A DNA stretch of 64,000 nt from Glycine soja (Eukaryota; Streptophyta; Magnoliopsida; Fabales; Fabaceae): NCBI RefSeq assembly GCF_004193775.1, contig NC_041003.1:29750263-29814262 (forward strand). Reading direction: 5' to 3'. The notes beneath the pieces are model-generated. The model was not told the DNA's origin and made no database searches. It saw only the letters and a program-made list of their open reading frames with translations. The stretch's first letter is position 1. Every line of letters begins with the position of its first letter. Both the position numbers and the translations under genes were made by a program. This document shows positions 11,022 through 22,729 of the stretch, one piece after another.

Positions 11022-11399
11022 TCTTTTTTGTATTTTTTTGTCACTACTTTATAAATACATTGTTATGTTAATTTGGATTTCAAGTTTTTATTTAGAAGAT
11101 GCACTTTATTTCTCAAGCTAATATTTTAATTAATAATTTTATTATAAAAATATATAAACCTACCTATTTATTTTAAATTAATAATCAACATATCAATATA
11201 ATAATAAATAATAAATAAGAATACATAAGACATGTATAAATAACTAAAATTCATTTTAGTAATTACATACTCAAAATAAATTTTCATTCAAGTATCCAAA
11301 CAACATTCTCTTAAAAAATAAATTTTTTGATATTTGTTATCCAAACAAAAATCACGTTATCGTATAATCAATTCTAACCATAATCAATTCTATAAGTGA

Positions 11400-11401
<2 letters not shown>
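11022..11401. other. AT-rich non-coding stretch
   Basis: This lies between the transposase stop and the dinucleotide repeat. No gene is visible. It may include the 3' untranslated part and terminus of the Harbinger element; ttatccaaacaa-like words recur at about 11294 and 11338, but I could not fix a terminal inverted repeat. Confidence 0.4.

Positions 11402-11449
<48 letters not shown>
11402..11449. repeat. (AC)n microsatellite
   Basis: About 24 uninterrupted AC/CA units. It marks the truncated end of the inverted 3.25-kb element relative. In the copy at 1247-4496 the matching place carries a (TA)n run. Confidence 0.95.
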
Positions 11450-11452
<3 letters not shown>

Positions 11453-12047
11453 GGTATAGTAACTCAGTACACATCATTCACATAATAGAAAGTAAATTTG
11501 TTCATACATATAATTAAATTTGTGATTTACATCCTCAATTCAACAAAAAGAATTATGGAACCAGCTATGAAAGAGTTGATTAACAAAACACAACTCTCTC
11601 CCAAAATAATCCCAACGTCATCACGTCGGCTCGGAGACTCCACAAAAGAATCTCACTTCTCATACTCTACTGCTATTATTCTGCTCCCACGAACAAAGGT
11701 TCGCGATCATCACAGGTACCAATCACACGACAAAAAATTGTGAGGGGTGAGTTTATTATAAAAGAAATTAATACAAAAATCAAATAACCACAATTAGTAA
11801 GAAAACATTAACAAATATTATAAGCTTACACAAACATTCATTAGTCCAACACACACTCAACAAATAGTCATCATCCGTCCATAGTTTCAATCAATCATGC
11901 TCAGTATGATGCATGCACCTGACCTCAACTCTCAAATGCAATGTGGTACCATCCCCAAGGAAATAGCCTAAGTGTGTCCACACGACTCTCTTACTTAGGA
12001 AAACTAGGCAGTAAGTGTCAAGGTTACCCTATCGTGCAATGGCAACT

Positions 12048-12080
12048 CCCCCCTCCCCCTCCCCCCCCCCCCCCCCCCCC
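12048..12080. repeat. Poly-C tract
   Basis: A nearly pure C run interrupted by two T residues. It corresponds to the G run near 3731-3743 in the opposite-strand copy, so the homopolymer is a conserved but length-variable part of this family. Confidence 0.9.
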
Positions 12081-12170
12081 ACGGTGATCAGCCTGAGTCT
12101 CAAGGGAGTTCCAAATTGAGTGACATGCACTGACCAAGTTTATACTATTTCCATGTCATATGAAGTATGA

Positions 12171-12645
12171 AACATGGGCACCATCAATGCACTGACCGTG
12201 GATAATTAAAGATTCTAAGCCATCTCCCTCTAGAGATGCTTAAAACTCTTTAGCCATTCTATTTCCCCCACTAGGGATATCCAACAAAGTCAATGCACCC
12301 CCATGTACATACACAACATACAACGTATAAAACATGGGCACCATCAATGCACTGACCGTGGATAATTAAAAATTCTAAGTCATCCCCCTCTAGAGATGCT
12401 TACAACTCTTTAACCACTCTTTTTCCCCCACCAGGGATGTCCAACAAGGTCACTGCACCCCCCATGTACATACATAACATACAACATATGAAACATGGGA
12501 ACCATCAATGCATTGACCGTGGATAATTAAAGATTCTAAGTCATCCTCCTCCAGAGATGCTTAAAACTCTTTAACCACTCTATTTCCCCCACCAGGGATA
12601 TTCAACAAGGTCATCGCACCCCCCATGTACATACACAACATACAT
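12171..12645. repeat. Three-copy tandem repeat, unit 160-161 bp
   Basis: Each unit starts aacatggg(c/a)accatcaatg and ends near catacaacata. Unit starts fall at 12171, 12331 and 12492. The 1247-4496 relative has only part of one unit near 3550-3600, so this is an expansion private to this copy. Confidence 0.85.
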
Positions 12646-13863
12646 CATCACAATGACATTTTCAACAACATCAACATCTCACCTCAATATCATTATCTAC
12701 ATCAACATTGCCTCATCTCATTTCAATGACATTATCAATAACAACAACATCATATCATATTAACATAATCATCAATAACATCATTAACTCATATCAACAT
12801 AATCATCAATGACAACATTGTCTCACATCAATTAATATCCTCAATAATAGTATCATTAGTAAGTTGCATTCCGCATATACATACATGTATAGTTCTTGCC
12901 TGAGATTCACACTCCCCAGGTCTTTAGACCATACAAGTATAATAGAAACAATAATGTTATTCATCAATAATAGATATATCGCATCCCATTAGTAAAAAAC
13001 ATTGTTTTCTTGAAAACCAGCATGCAATAGGGACAGGCATACATCCCTATAGTTAGGTTCCCTGACCCCCAACTATGGTATTAAAAACTGTAAATGATAA
13101 TAAACTCCCCTCACCTATCGTGAGCTCTCCATCAATTCCTCTTTGCCTCGCTCAGAGGTCTCTCTCATTCACACTCGTCAGTCCAAACGCAAAGTTCTAT
13201 ATACCAAATTGAAGGAAATTTAGTATAGATTTCGAAAACAAGGTTAATAACAATATTCGGAGTCAAATACCCCTGTCAAAACATAAAGGGTTGAGGGGTG
13301 TTTTTGATTTTACTAAAAGGAGACATCATTTTGAAATTCCGCTCACGCCAATGTGATCGGGGTTCAGTGAAGGTCATGAAAATAACATCAATGTTATAAA
13401 AAGATAACTTTTACAATGTCTCATTTTCAAGGGTTTTTCAAAGGAAGTGTAAAAATACCCTATTACAGTACCCAAAACACAAGAGACACTAAGAGAAACT
13501 CAAATTAACTAAGAGAAAGACTTAGAAGTCAATATTACCTCAGAAAAGCTACAAAAGGAAGAATTGAGGGAGTTTCCTCCACTGAATCCTTGAGGTGGGT
13601 TCTGAGGATTCCGCTCCGATTAAAATGTTCCTCTTGGTGTGGGGGTTCAGCCGCAAGCAACAACGGCTCGTGGTGGCCACCAGTGGTCGTGGGTGGTGGA
13701 GAAGAAGGTGTTATAGTTTGGGTGGGCGTTTGGAGAGGAGGAGTGTGAAAAATTGTGTTTTTCATGCTGAAGAACATATTTATAATCTGGAGATCTTGCC
13801 TACACTAATTCTCGCTCAGCACGCTAATTCTCACTCAGCGCAATTCCCTCTCGGGTTGGAATT

Positions 13864-15125
13864 TGATGCAATCCTACCCCACAAGGGCATTGGATAGAAG
13901 AATCCAAGTAGATTGAGCCAGAAATGCAAGAGAAGGCCCTAGGGTTCTCATGAGCCTTAGGGTAGATTTCGGGCCCATGGGCTAAGTACGAGCCCACTTA
14001 TCTTTGTAAATATTAGATTAAGGTTTCATTATTTTTGGGCCTTGTATTTAGGGCTCCATAATGTAGAATTTTTCAGCCCTTGTATTTTTGGGCACCTAGA
14101 CTAGTTGTTGTATTAGGGGTAGTTTTGTAATTTCACATGCATTGAGTGAATATTTGTAATTTACATGATGTAAGCTCCATTGGAGCTTGTAGGCCTAGGA
14201 TCTTCTTCATCAATGGATTCCTTTGCTTCTTAGAAGATGAATGGGAGCGGAATGGAGAACGAAGAGAGAGAGGAGACACCACTTCAAGGAAAAGATGAGT
14301 CTAGAAGAAGCTCACCACCATAGGAGGCTATGGATAAGAGCTTGGAGGAAGAAGGAGATGAATGAAGGGAGAGGAAGAGAAGAACATGAAATTTTGTGCT
14401 CTAAAAGAGCTCTGAACTTTGAAGTTTAATTCTCAAATGATCAAAGTTCAAAAAATACACACACATGACCTCTATTTATAGCCTAAGTGTCACACAAAAT
14501 TGGAGGGAAATTTGAATTTCTATTCAAATTTTACTTGAATTTGAAATTGAATTTGTGGAGCCAAAATTTCACTAATTATGATTAATGAATTTTAGCTATG
14601 GTTCAGCCCACTAATCCAAGATCAAGTCCAAGATTCTCCACTAAGTGTGCTTAGGTGTCATGAGACATGTAAAGCATGAAGGACATGCACAAAGTGTGAC
14701 TATATGATGTGGCAATGGGGTGTAGCAAGCAAATGCTCACCTCCCCCTCTAAAATTTAATTGGATTGGGCTTCTCCCAATTCAATTAAATTTATTTACCA
14801 ACACACACATCAAATATTCACTCAATGCATGTGAAATTACAAAGTTACCCCTAGTACAAAAACTAGTCTAGGTGTCCAAAAATACAAGGGCTGAAAAATT
14901 CTACATTTCAAGGGTACCCTACCTACATTATGGAGCCCTAAATACAAGGCCCAAAAATAATGAAACCTTAAACTAATATTTACAAAGATAAGTGGGCTCG
15001 TACTTAGCCCATGGGCTCAAAATCTACCCTAAGGCTCATGAGAACCGTAGGGCCTTCTCTTGCATCTCTAGCCCAATCTACTTGGAGTCTTCTATCCAAT
15101 GCCTTTGCAGGGTAGGATTGCATCA
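13864..15125. mobile_element. Tail-to-tail palindromic LTR with target duplication
   Basis: The left arm (13864 to about 14155) is the first roughly 290 bp of the 949-bp Gypsy LTR in plus orientation. It is joined, through about 10 odd bases, to a complete LTR of the same family in minus orientation (14166-15125, 960 bp). Both outer ends are therefore the LTR 5' end (TGATGCAATCCTAC at the left, its reverse complement at the right). The whole is flanked by a perfect 5-bp duplication, gaatt, at 13859-13863 and 15126-15130. The two arms share changes not found in the 5.3-10.8 kb element, so they are close relatives. The left arm lacks 22 bp between two aatgtag words. Confidence 0.85.
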
Positions 15126-15544
15126 GAATTGAACTTAGCGCGTTAATTCTCGCTCAGTGCAATTCCCTCTCGGGTTGGAATTGCGCTTAGCGCGCCTATC
15201 GCGCTTAGAGAGACATTCAAAGTTGTTATTTTCAAAATTCCAACGGTTAGACTATGGAGAGTTGTGTTAGGAACCTCCATTAGAAATTTGAAGAGGATCC
15301 AACGGTTAACGAATCCGGGATCACGATTTTACTAAAATAGGTTTAGGTAAAATTTGAAATCTCATGATTTCAACTTAGCTCAACAAAACTCCACATAACT
15401 GAACATCCACATCAAGAAATTCACACATGACTAATTCAAGCCATACCTCAACTCATTCAAGTCAACCATATAGTCAAATGACACGATAAATTCAATTAAA
15501 CATCGATTTATAATTAGTAATATTTCAGGGTGTTATAGAACCCA

Positions 15545-16650
15545 CTGCCATGACAGAGTTTTGATGATTCCCATTTTTTAATATGATATTGTTTCGTAGG
15601 TTCCAAAGACACCAACAAGTAATGTGCCTAAATAGGAACTTAAACCTTTGATGCTTTTTCCCCTTAACACAAGACCTAGTTGACTATATAACTGCTAAAT
15701 ATCTTGAGGTAAAGCCATAGAAAAATCCATCCATGCGATAAGCCCTTTTTCCATAATTGATACATGAATGGAAATAACAAAATAGATTATTATAGTCTTC
15801 AACCATAATAAAAAAAACACATGATGTTTCCAAATTTGGCACCAGAACTCCACGTTTTTGCAATTGTACACAAGTTGACAGCCTATCTAAAAGGAGTCTC
15901 CATGAGAATAATAGTACCTTGGATGAAATTTAACATTTCCAAAATTGTTTACCCAAAAGTGAAATTACCTATTAAAGCATATTGTAAGCCCGAGAAACAA
16001 CTAGGTGTTTGTACATTGAAAACACTGAAAACATATGTAAACCAAGTCCCCTCTAACTCCAAGAGTCTTGTTCTCTAACCCACAGTCGAGCGTGTGCTAA
16101 TAGATTCCCCAAACTACTAACAACTTTTCTTCCCAAACAAACAAAGGTCGTCTTCACCTCCAATTCCAAGATATCCCCATCCTCAGATTCTATAACCATA
16201 GTTGCCACCAAATCATCTTCATTTCCTGCTACTTAAAATAACTGGGGCAAAACATCTTTGAGACTACAATTTCCCTTCCAAACATCTATCCAAAATAAAG
16301 TCTAAAGTCCACCACCAACATTCCTCATTGCTAGCTCCAAAAACCAATTTATAGGACAACTCTTGTTATAATTTAATACCATGACATCTTTCCACCAAAT
16401 TGACGATTTAGGTGGTATATTCTAGAGTTAATATCGAATTGGACGTTCCTATATCTGTACTTCAACAGATTGTGCCATATTACATGTTTATCCTATAGAA
16501 ATCTCCATCTCTAATTTGTTTGCAAGCTTAGGTCGAAAAATTCCAAGTCCACACCTAAACCACCTTCTAGCTTTGGGCAGTAGACCAATTTCTATTCTGT
16601 AAGTGCTCATTAAACCTTAAGACTTATCTTGCCCCTAGTAATTAAGCTCC
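15545..16650 (-). pseudogene. LINE (L1-type) retrotransposon 3' end, decayed
   Basis: Translated on the minus strand with several frame changes, this reads as the C-terminal part of a plant LINE ORF2 after the reverse transcriptase. LEGGLGV near 16575 is the usual entry motif, then SSIWWKDVM and WFLELAMRNVGGG, then KRGVLVPNLETSCVFF with a partial zinc-binding (zf-RVT-like) pattern, and near the end WMDFSMALPQDIQ and WCLWNLRNNIILKNG. Many stop codons and shifts show it is long dead. No poly-A tail or target duplication could be fixed. The endonuclease and polymerase core are absent from the window. Confidence 0.6.
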
Positions 16651-16714
16651 CTAGACCCAATTCACATAAACTTTTTTTATTAAAAAATGTTTTAAATGAG
16701 ATTATTGTGCGATG

Positions 16715-16965
16715 AGTAAGTGCTTTAGGCAAGTGTGATGAGAATCAAGAGTTGAACAAGCACACTCAAGAATCTTAAGGAATCCTTTACAAATTCCAAG
16801 TAGGCCTATTCAAAGTGGAAACATTAAATGGACTTGTTCACGACATTTGGCCCAACCATAATTCTGTCCAATCTAAGTCTGAGCTTAAACTAAGGTTTAT
16901 ACTAATTTGGGCTAAAGATGGAGCTGAAGAAGGAGTTTTGGGCCAAAACCACTCAAATTGAGTTC
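16715..16965 (+). pseudogene. Gypsy polyprotein tail fragment (first copy)
   Basis: About 250 bp resembling the segment at 30433-30690: both share aacaagcacactcaag, attaaatggacttgttca and gttttgggccaaa. The better-preserved relative encodes the basic tail that follows integrase in some Gypsy polyproteins (GPITRARTKR). This copy has lost that frame by an internal deletion. It is not part of any intact element here. Confidence 0.5.
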
Positions 16966-17353
16966 TGAAAGTGATATTAGACTATAATGTGAGAGAAAAC
17001 ATGACCATGGATTTTACAAATCCTAGTATGAACAAACAATTTTTTTTCTTTCCATTGATTGTAGAAGGAACAATGCATAATATTAGTAATGAAACTATTC
17101 AAATTGAAACACAATCTAAGTGTACTAGAAAAAAACTATTTTTCCAGTTTCAAATCAAATGAGGAAACTATTAATTTACAGTACTGGAAAACATGAAGTT
17201 GGATTTACAAACTTAATAGGAACAAACAAAAGCATAATTTTTCTCATTGATTATAGATGAAGAACTACATAATATTACTAATGAAACTAGAATATTGAAG
17301 CACAATCTGAGAGTGTACCAGAACTAGGTACTCTTCTAGTTTTAGTACAACCG
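16966..17353. other. AT-rich stretch with diverged repeat units
   Basis: No gene is visible. Phrases such as ttgattatag and gaaactattaatttacagtact resemble the neighbouring 191-bp units, so this is probably older, more diverged repeat sequence. Confidence 0.4.
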
Positions 17354-17930
17354 AAGGAACTATTTTATAGTAATGGGACAACAAATCAACATTGATTTAT
17401 GAAACTTGTTACAAAAAAGAACATGAGTTTGGATGAAAGAATAAGCTATATTAATGGACAAAATATAAATGAGACACACTTTCTATTTTCCTAGATAGTG
17501 GTAATAGTCCATGACTCCATGCAATAGAAAATCCTAGCCAAATGAAGGAATTATTTTATAGTAATGGGCAGCAAATCAACATTGATTTATGGAACTTGTT
17601 ACAAAAAAGAACATGAGTATGAATGAAAGAATAAGCTATATTAATGGACAAAATTTAAATAAGACACACTTTCTATTTTCCTAGATAGTGGTAATAGTCT
17701 ATGGCTCCATGCAATAGAAAATCCTAGCCAAATGAAGGAACTATTTTATAGTAATGGGGCAGCAAATCAACATTGATTTACGGAACTTGTTACAAAAAAG
17801 AACATGAGTATGAATGAAAGAATAAGCTATATTAATGGACAAGATATAAATGGGACACACTTTTTATTTTCCCAGATAGTGGTAATAGTCCATGGCTACA
17901 TGCAGTATAAAATCCTAGCCAAATGGTAAA
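17354..17930. repeat. Three-copy tandem repeat, unit about 191 bp
   Basis: Units begin gaaggaactattttatagta at about 17354, 17544 and 17735 and end with aaaatcctagccaaat. The copies differ at only a few positions, so the duplication is recent. There is no coding capacity. It is not clearly part of a known element. Confidence 0.85.
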
Positions 17931-18679
17931 GATCCACAAGCAGGAAGTGAAGAAGTAAGTTAAATATTGCAAACAAACCACCAAGTAAAAAATAAAAATA
18001 TTGACCTATTCATAGTTACTTTGTTTGGCTATCCCTGTAGCATTTGCATGAACATTTATTCTTAAACCATTTAAGAAATCTTTCAAAGGATAAATGTTAA
18101 TCAATGAGCCCCTCATTGCAAATAGAAAACCATGTCTATGATACTTAGGCTAATAGAAAACAATATGACAAAGTTCTATCATAACTAGAATAGGATACTC
18201 AAGTAACTAAAATAAGATGTAATATAAACTCTCAGAACAACATGTAATGCGAAGTCTGAATAAAACTAAATACAAAAAGTTTAAATTTCCCACAATATAA
18301 CTTCATCCTTGAAACTATATAGCCTCAAAGTCATAAACTAAATTATATATTCATTAAACTATATTTCTGTAATTTTAAAAGAAACATTGAAATCCAAGTC
18401 CATCCATCAAATATCCCATCCAACAACAAAATGGCTTTCAAGCTTTCATCAACCTCAATACTACATTTGCCAAACTCCAAAATCAACATACAAGAATTAA
18501 TTCACAAACAATCCAAAACAAAACAAAACTAACATGCAGAGTGTAACAATGACATACCTTGCTCGTTTTGTAGATTGTAGGAATCAAAACTAATCTCTAA
18601 TACTACTCTTCAAGAGAAATATTAGTTGAACCAACAACATATTGTTGAGAAACCAACTCTGTAAAAAACAAAAAAATTC
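17931..18679. other. AT-rich non-coding stretch
   Basis: No gene, inverted-repeat ends or tandem structure are evident. Short open frames show no family motif. Confidence 0.4.
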
Positions 18680-19725
18680 TTGTTTGTTAAGTCAAAGGAC
18701 ACTTATGTCTTAAGATGAATCAGGACCTTAATTATTTTGATTAGATGTAATTAAATGCAAAGGTTAAAAGTTGCATCTTATGAAAAATATGAGTTTTATG
18801 TTTTGTATCTGATGCTTTATCAAAACATATCTTAAGAAATTTGTGTTTGATGTTTCAAACAATAAGCAGATAGAGTCATGATTTGATATGACATTTAATA
18901 CTATGGATTTGAGATTTCTTTTGCAAAAGCATTCTTCGAGGATATGTCAAATCCTATGAAGAATAAATGAAATTCTTTAATCGCCATCAAAAGAAGATCT
19001 TTTGTTGCACAAGACCTACCCTGACACAAAGGAAGTGATTACCTCTTGTCTTAACACACAAGCTTTAAAGAGTGGATTCTCTGCATAAGGATAGTACGTG
19101 CATTTAATGCCCCAACAGCCACATTCATCATCAAGTGAAGAAATCTACCCATTGTGAGACAACACACACTTGAAGATGAGGCCTATATAAACCAGAGGCC
19201 TTGAAGACTTGCAATAAGAATATTGTGTGAAAAACATTCATTATTCTTTCTATAAAAAAGATTCCTATATATTCTTGTAAATTTAGAAAAGGCTCTCAAA
19301 ACACCTTGAACATATTGAGAGAAAAAGACTAAGTGTTGATTGTATATCCATCTATAAGATGATTCTAACTTTAGTCTCTGAGCAAACTTCATCCACAAAT
19401 ATATTCTAATTTGTTTAGAGCCAGCAATGGCTTGGTAGGACAAAGAATACTAGGTTTAATCAAGCTTGGGGTAGAGCTTGATTTGTAGAGCCGAAAGTGA
19501 TCATAACGCAATACTTATAACTTGTGAGAAGTTAGTAGAACTTGGTGTTTTTCCAAGAACTAGATGTAGTCTCAGTGGTAGAGACGAACCAATATAACTC
19601 ATTATGTCTGATATTTTCTTGCTTTCCTTTTGCTTTCAACTGACCAGGGTTTGAATTGGTTTTTATTCTTTTGAAAACATCTTGTGCTTTAAGTGTTTGT
19701 TTTTCATCGTTTTAGTGTGTTTTTT
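18680..19725 (+). repeat. Copia-type LTR remnant
   Basis: This about 1-kb block has LTR character: it begins near tgttaagtcaaagg, has a TATA-like gcctatataaacc at about 19180-19192, and includes aactagatgtagtctc near 19560, a phrase also found in the LTR at 28240-29503 (aactagatgtaactcaggtt). No partner LTR, primer site or target duplication is visible, so it is probably a solo or truncated LTR. The edges are approximate. Confidence 0.45.
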
Positions 19726-19736
19726 TTATAAGATAT

Positions 19737-20330
19737 GTTATTTGTTTAACAAAGTTTCTTCTTCAGATGAAAAACTTTGTTTAATTACAAAAAAGGTTTC
19801 AAAGCCTCCAACTTTCAACCAATCTTGTATACAGATAAAAGCCTTCAACTTTTAGGTGATAGAAAACTATGAAATGGATTAAGCACCCTTCCTCCCATGC
19901 TAAATGCACACTTAGATGCTACTGTAGAAACAAACATAGCTAATAGCTCTTGTGCTATGTTTGAAAGGTTTTAATATCAACATGAGTTAACTTTCCACCA
20001 ATCTAGAATGATCAAATTTTCAGTTCTATCAATCCCTTCCTTTCAATACTTTTGAAGCTTAGTTTTGTTTGTTAAGGTTACCTCTTTAGTTTTCAAAAAA
20101 TGATTTCAACCATTTGAATATATCTTATAAGTAGGTATATTTACATCTACTTGATACGTGTCATCTTGAGTCCTCTCTCTATGAGCATTATATTTAAACA
20201 ATGATTTCAAAGTAGACTTTAGCCTTAACTTCAACCCATTTTCCCTATCCTACTAAAAAAGTTCATCAATTTCCAAATTCATATGTTTTTGTTTAGACCT
20301 TGGATCTAACACAATAACAATCAACAACAT
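19737..20330 (-). pseudogene. hAT transposase, C-terminal dimerisation segment
   Basis: Minus-strand translation gives IVIVLDPRSKQKHMNLE, then after frame changes LDWWKVNS, SNIAQELLAMFVSTVASKCAF and GGRVLNPFH, followed by FICIQDWLK. This is the hAT C-terminal dimerisation domain, which normally reads VSTVASESAFS-GGRVLDPFR. It directly continues the segment that starts at 27115; the Copia element at 20331-27109 was inserted between them with the duplication aacat. Several stops and shifts make it a pseudogene. Confidence 0.75.
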
Positions 20331-20835
20331 TGTTGGTTCTAGTTATAAATTCTGCTACTCTTAATCTGCACAAGATCAAAAAACAAGAAAAACACAGAAA
20401 ACACAGCAAAGCAATACATAGCAGAGCAAGAACCCAAAGATTTATGTGGTTCGGCAATGTGCCTACATCCATGAGAAAACGCAGTTCATCATCATCACAT
20501 TGATCATGAAATTACAAGTTCAATACAAGCAGCAACTAGCTTTGATCTCTCTTGGTTTCTCTTTTGACAAAACCTCTCTCAATCACCTAGCTCACTACCT
20601 CCCTTTTGAACTCTCTGATTTCTGCAGTTTTTTTTTTTCTGCTTCTCTATTTTTCCAGCCACTCTCTTCAAAAACCCACACACTGCATTACATGATCAAG
20701 AATATATATGCACACTCTAGCTATGCTTTGGTGCCAAAACCAATTCAGTTATAATAACTGAAAACAGTTATGACAACACCAATTTAAAGTCTTCTCACTT
20801 GTGTCATTATTTGTGATTTTGAGTCACACACCACA
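20331..20835 (-). repeat. 3' LTR of the first Copia element
   Basis: A 505-bp LTR with TGTTGG and CCACA ends on the plus strand. It is nearly identical to the split LTR at 24897-27109. Confidence 0.9.
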
Positions 20836-20848
20836 AATCTCCACCTTG
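20836..20848 (-). other. Polypurine tract of the first Copia element
   Basis: On the minus strand it reads CAAGGTGGAGATT and abuts the 3' LTR, as is typical for plant Copia elements. Confidence 0.7.
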
Positions 20849-20906
20849 ACTCTAAATCAACAATTTTCTACCTTGTGATTCAAGGCTTCACTTCTACCAA
20901 TCTGCT

Positions 20907-21905
20907 TTAGGCATCTTCAAAATTTATCAAATCCAAGCAGTGCTTGAACTTGACACTAGAAAGGGACTTTGTGAACATATCAGCCGGGTTTTCTTCTGTT
21001 GAAGCCTTCTCCACCTTCACCTTCTCAGATTCAATCACATCTCTGATGAAGTGTAGTTTCACATTTATGTGCTTTGTCCTCTCATGGTACATTTGGTGAT
21101 TTGCTAAGTGAATGGCACTTTGGCTGTCACAATGAATTGTGACACAAGTTTGTGCTATTCCAAGTTCATTAATCATACCTTTAAGCCAGATTGCTTCCTT
21201 CACTCCTTCAGCTAGGGCCATGTATTCTACTTCGGTTGTTGAAAGAGCAACAACTGATTGTTGATTTGCTTTCCAACTGATTGTTGTACCAAACAAAGTA
21301 AACACATATCTTGTTAAGGAATTTCTTGTGTCTACATTTCCTGCAAAATCTGCATCTACATAGCTTGTGACTTCTGCCTCATGTGTTGTCTTCTTGTACC
21401 TTAAACCAGCTTTCAAAGATCCATTTAGATACCTTACTTTCCACTTCACAGCTTCCCAATGTGCGCTGCCAGGATCTCCCATGAATCTGCTTATTATACT
21501 TACAACATGAGCTAAGTCAGGTTTGCTGCAAACCATTCCATACATTATGCTTCCAACACCACTGGCATAGGGTGTTTGATTCATTTTAGACCTTTCTTCA
21601 GCTATTTCTGGTGCTTGAATAACAGATAGCTTTGTATGATGACCAAGTGGTGTGCTAACAGGTTTGCTTTGATGCATCCTAAACCTCTCCACCACTTTCT
21701 TGAGGTAATTGCTTTGGGACAAGAATAGTTCACCCTTTGCTCTATCCCTATGAATATCAATCTCGAGTATCCTTCTAGCTGACCCTAGATCTTTCATCTC
21801 AAATTCTGTGTTGAAGCTTTCTTTAAGTTGCCTAATCTCCTCCTTGTTGGCACTTGCTATGAGGATGTCATCCACATACAAGAGAAGGTAAAGAACACAC
21901 ACTTT
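20907..21905 (-). pseudogene. Copia 1 reverse transcriptase C-terminus and RNase H
   Basis: The 331-residue frame opens at the catalytic reverse transcriptase box (LLLYVDDILIAS, Asp pair intact). It continues through FEMKDLGSARRILEIDI, QTPYASGVGSIMYGMVCSKPD and then RNase H: SYVDADFAGN, STTEVEYMAL and IHCDSQSAIHL carry the acidic active-site residues, and HINVKLHFIRD and NPADMFTKSL close the domain. This portion alone looks intact. It is out of frame with the upstream palm segment because of an indel near 21905, so it would not be made as part of a polyprotein. Confidence 0.9.
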
Positions 21906-21955
21906 CCCCTTTTCAGGATATATACATAGCTGTCATATCTGTTTCTAATGAAGCC

Positions 21956-22729
21956 TTATCTGATCAAAAACTCATCAAATTTCAGGTACCACATCCGAGG
22001 ACTTTGCTTCAGTCCATACAAATATTTTTTCAGCAAGCACACCTTGTTTTCCCCTTCTTCAAAACCTTCCGGTTGGTTCATGTAAATGGTTTCCTTCAGA
22101 TTTCCATGGAGAAAAGCTGTTTTAAGATCCAGCTGTTCAAGTTCCAAATCATACTGATTTACCAGACCAAGTATGATTCTAATCGAGCAATGCTTCACAA
22201 CTGGTGAAAAAATCTCATTGTAATCAATTCCTTCAACCTGTGTAAAGCCTTTTGCTACCAATCTTGCCTTGAATCTAGGCCTTTCTACTCCTGGAATGCC
22301 TTCTTTCTTCTTGAAAATCCACTTACATCCAACAACCTTCTGTTTCTTGGGTTGATCCACAAGTATCCAGGTATTGTTCTTTCTCAAAGATTCCATTTCT
22401 TCACTCATTGCCTGAAGCCACAGCTGGCTGTCTTCACTTTCAATTGCTTCCCTCCAGGTCTTAGGTTCTAAATTTTGAATCTCCTCAGCAACACTCAAGG
22501 CATAGCAAATAATATCAGCATGACCATACCTCTTTGGAGGCTTTATCATCCTTTTTTCTCTATCTCTAGTCAATTGATAATTGAACAAGTCATGATGAGT
22601 ATCCAGCTCTTCATTATCTCCAGCTTCTCCTTGATCAGTGAGATCAATAGCATCTCCACTGCCATGATCTAAAATTTCAGAATGCTCCACCTCAAAATTG
22701 GTACTCTTACCACTTGAGCTGTTATCCTT
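21956..22729 (-). pseudogene. Copia 1 reverse transcriptase, N-terminal palm and fingers
   Basis: In frame with the integrase segment but separated from it by a TAG at 22730-22732. Recognisable blocks are WLQAMSEEMESLRKNNTW, VGCKWIFKKKEG, FKARLVAKGFTQVEGIDY, FSPVVKHCSIR, LDLKTAFLHGNLKETIYM and LYGLKQSPRMWYLKFDEF, the standard Copia reverse transcriptase order. A TAA at 21956-21958 follows FLIR. The catalytic YVDD box lies in the next frame. Confidence 0.9.

Larger units (their letters stand above)
11402..15536 (-). mobile_element. Inverted, truncated relative of the 3.25-kb LTR-like element
   Basis: Read on the minus strand it begins ATAACACCCTGAAATATTAC at 15536, matching the start of the 1247-4496 element, and runs in the same order through the shared ctcgctaagc-type words and the aaatttccttcaatttgg block. 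It ends at the AC microsatellite, so about 150 bp of the far end are missing. It contains a three-unit tandem repeat (12171-12645), a C-rich run (12048-12080) and a 1.26-kb palindromic LTR insertion (13864-15125). It lacks the hAT insertion of the other copy. It has no coding frame of its own. Confidence 0.65.

Noticed and set aside
13595..13897. 100-residue plus-strand frame
   Set aside because: It crosses the boundary between the 3.25-kb relative and the LTR insertion and has no homology pattern.
15821..16078. 85-residue plus-strand frame
   Set aside because: It is antisense to the LINE C-terminal region, which shows recognisable motifs on the minus strand.
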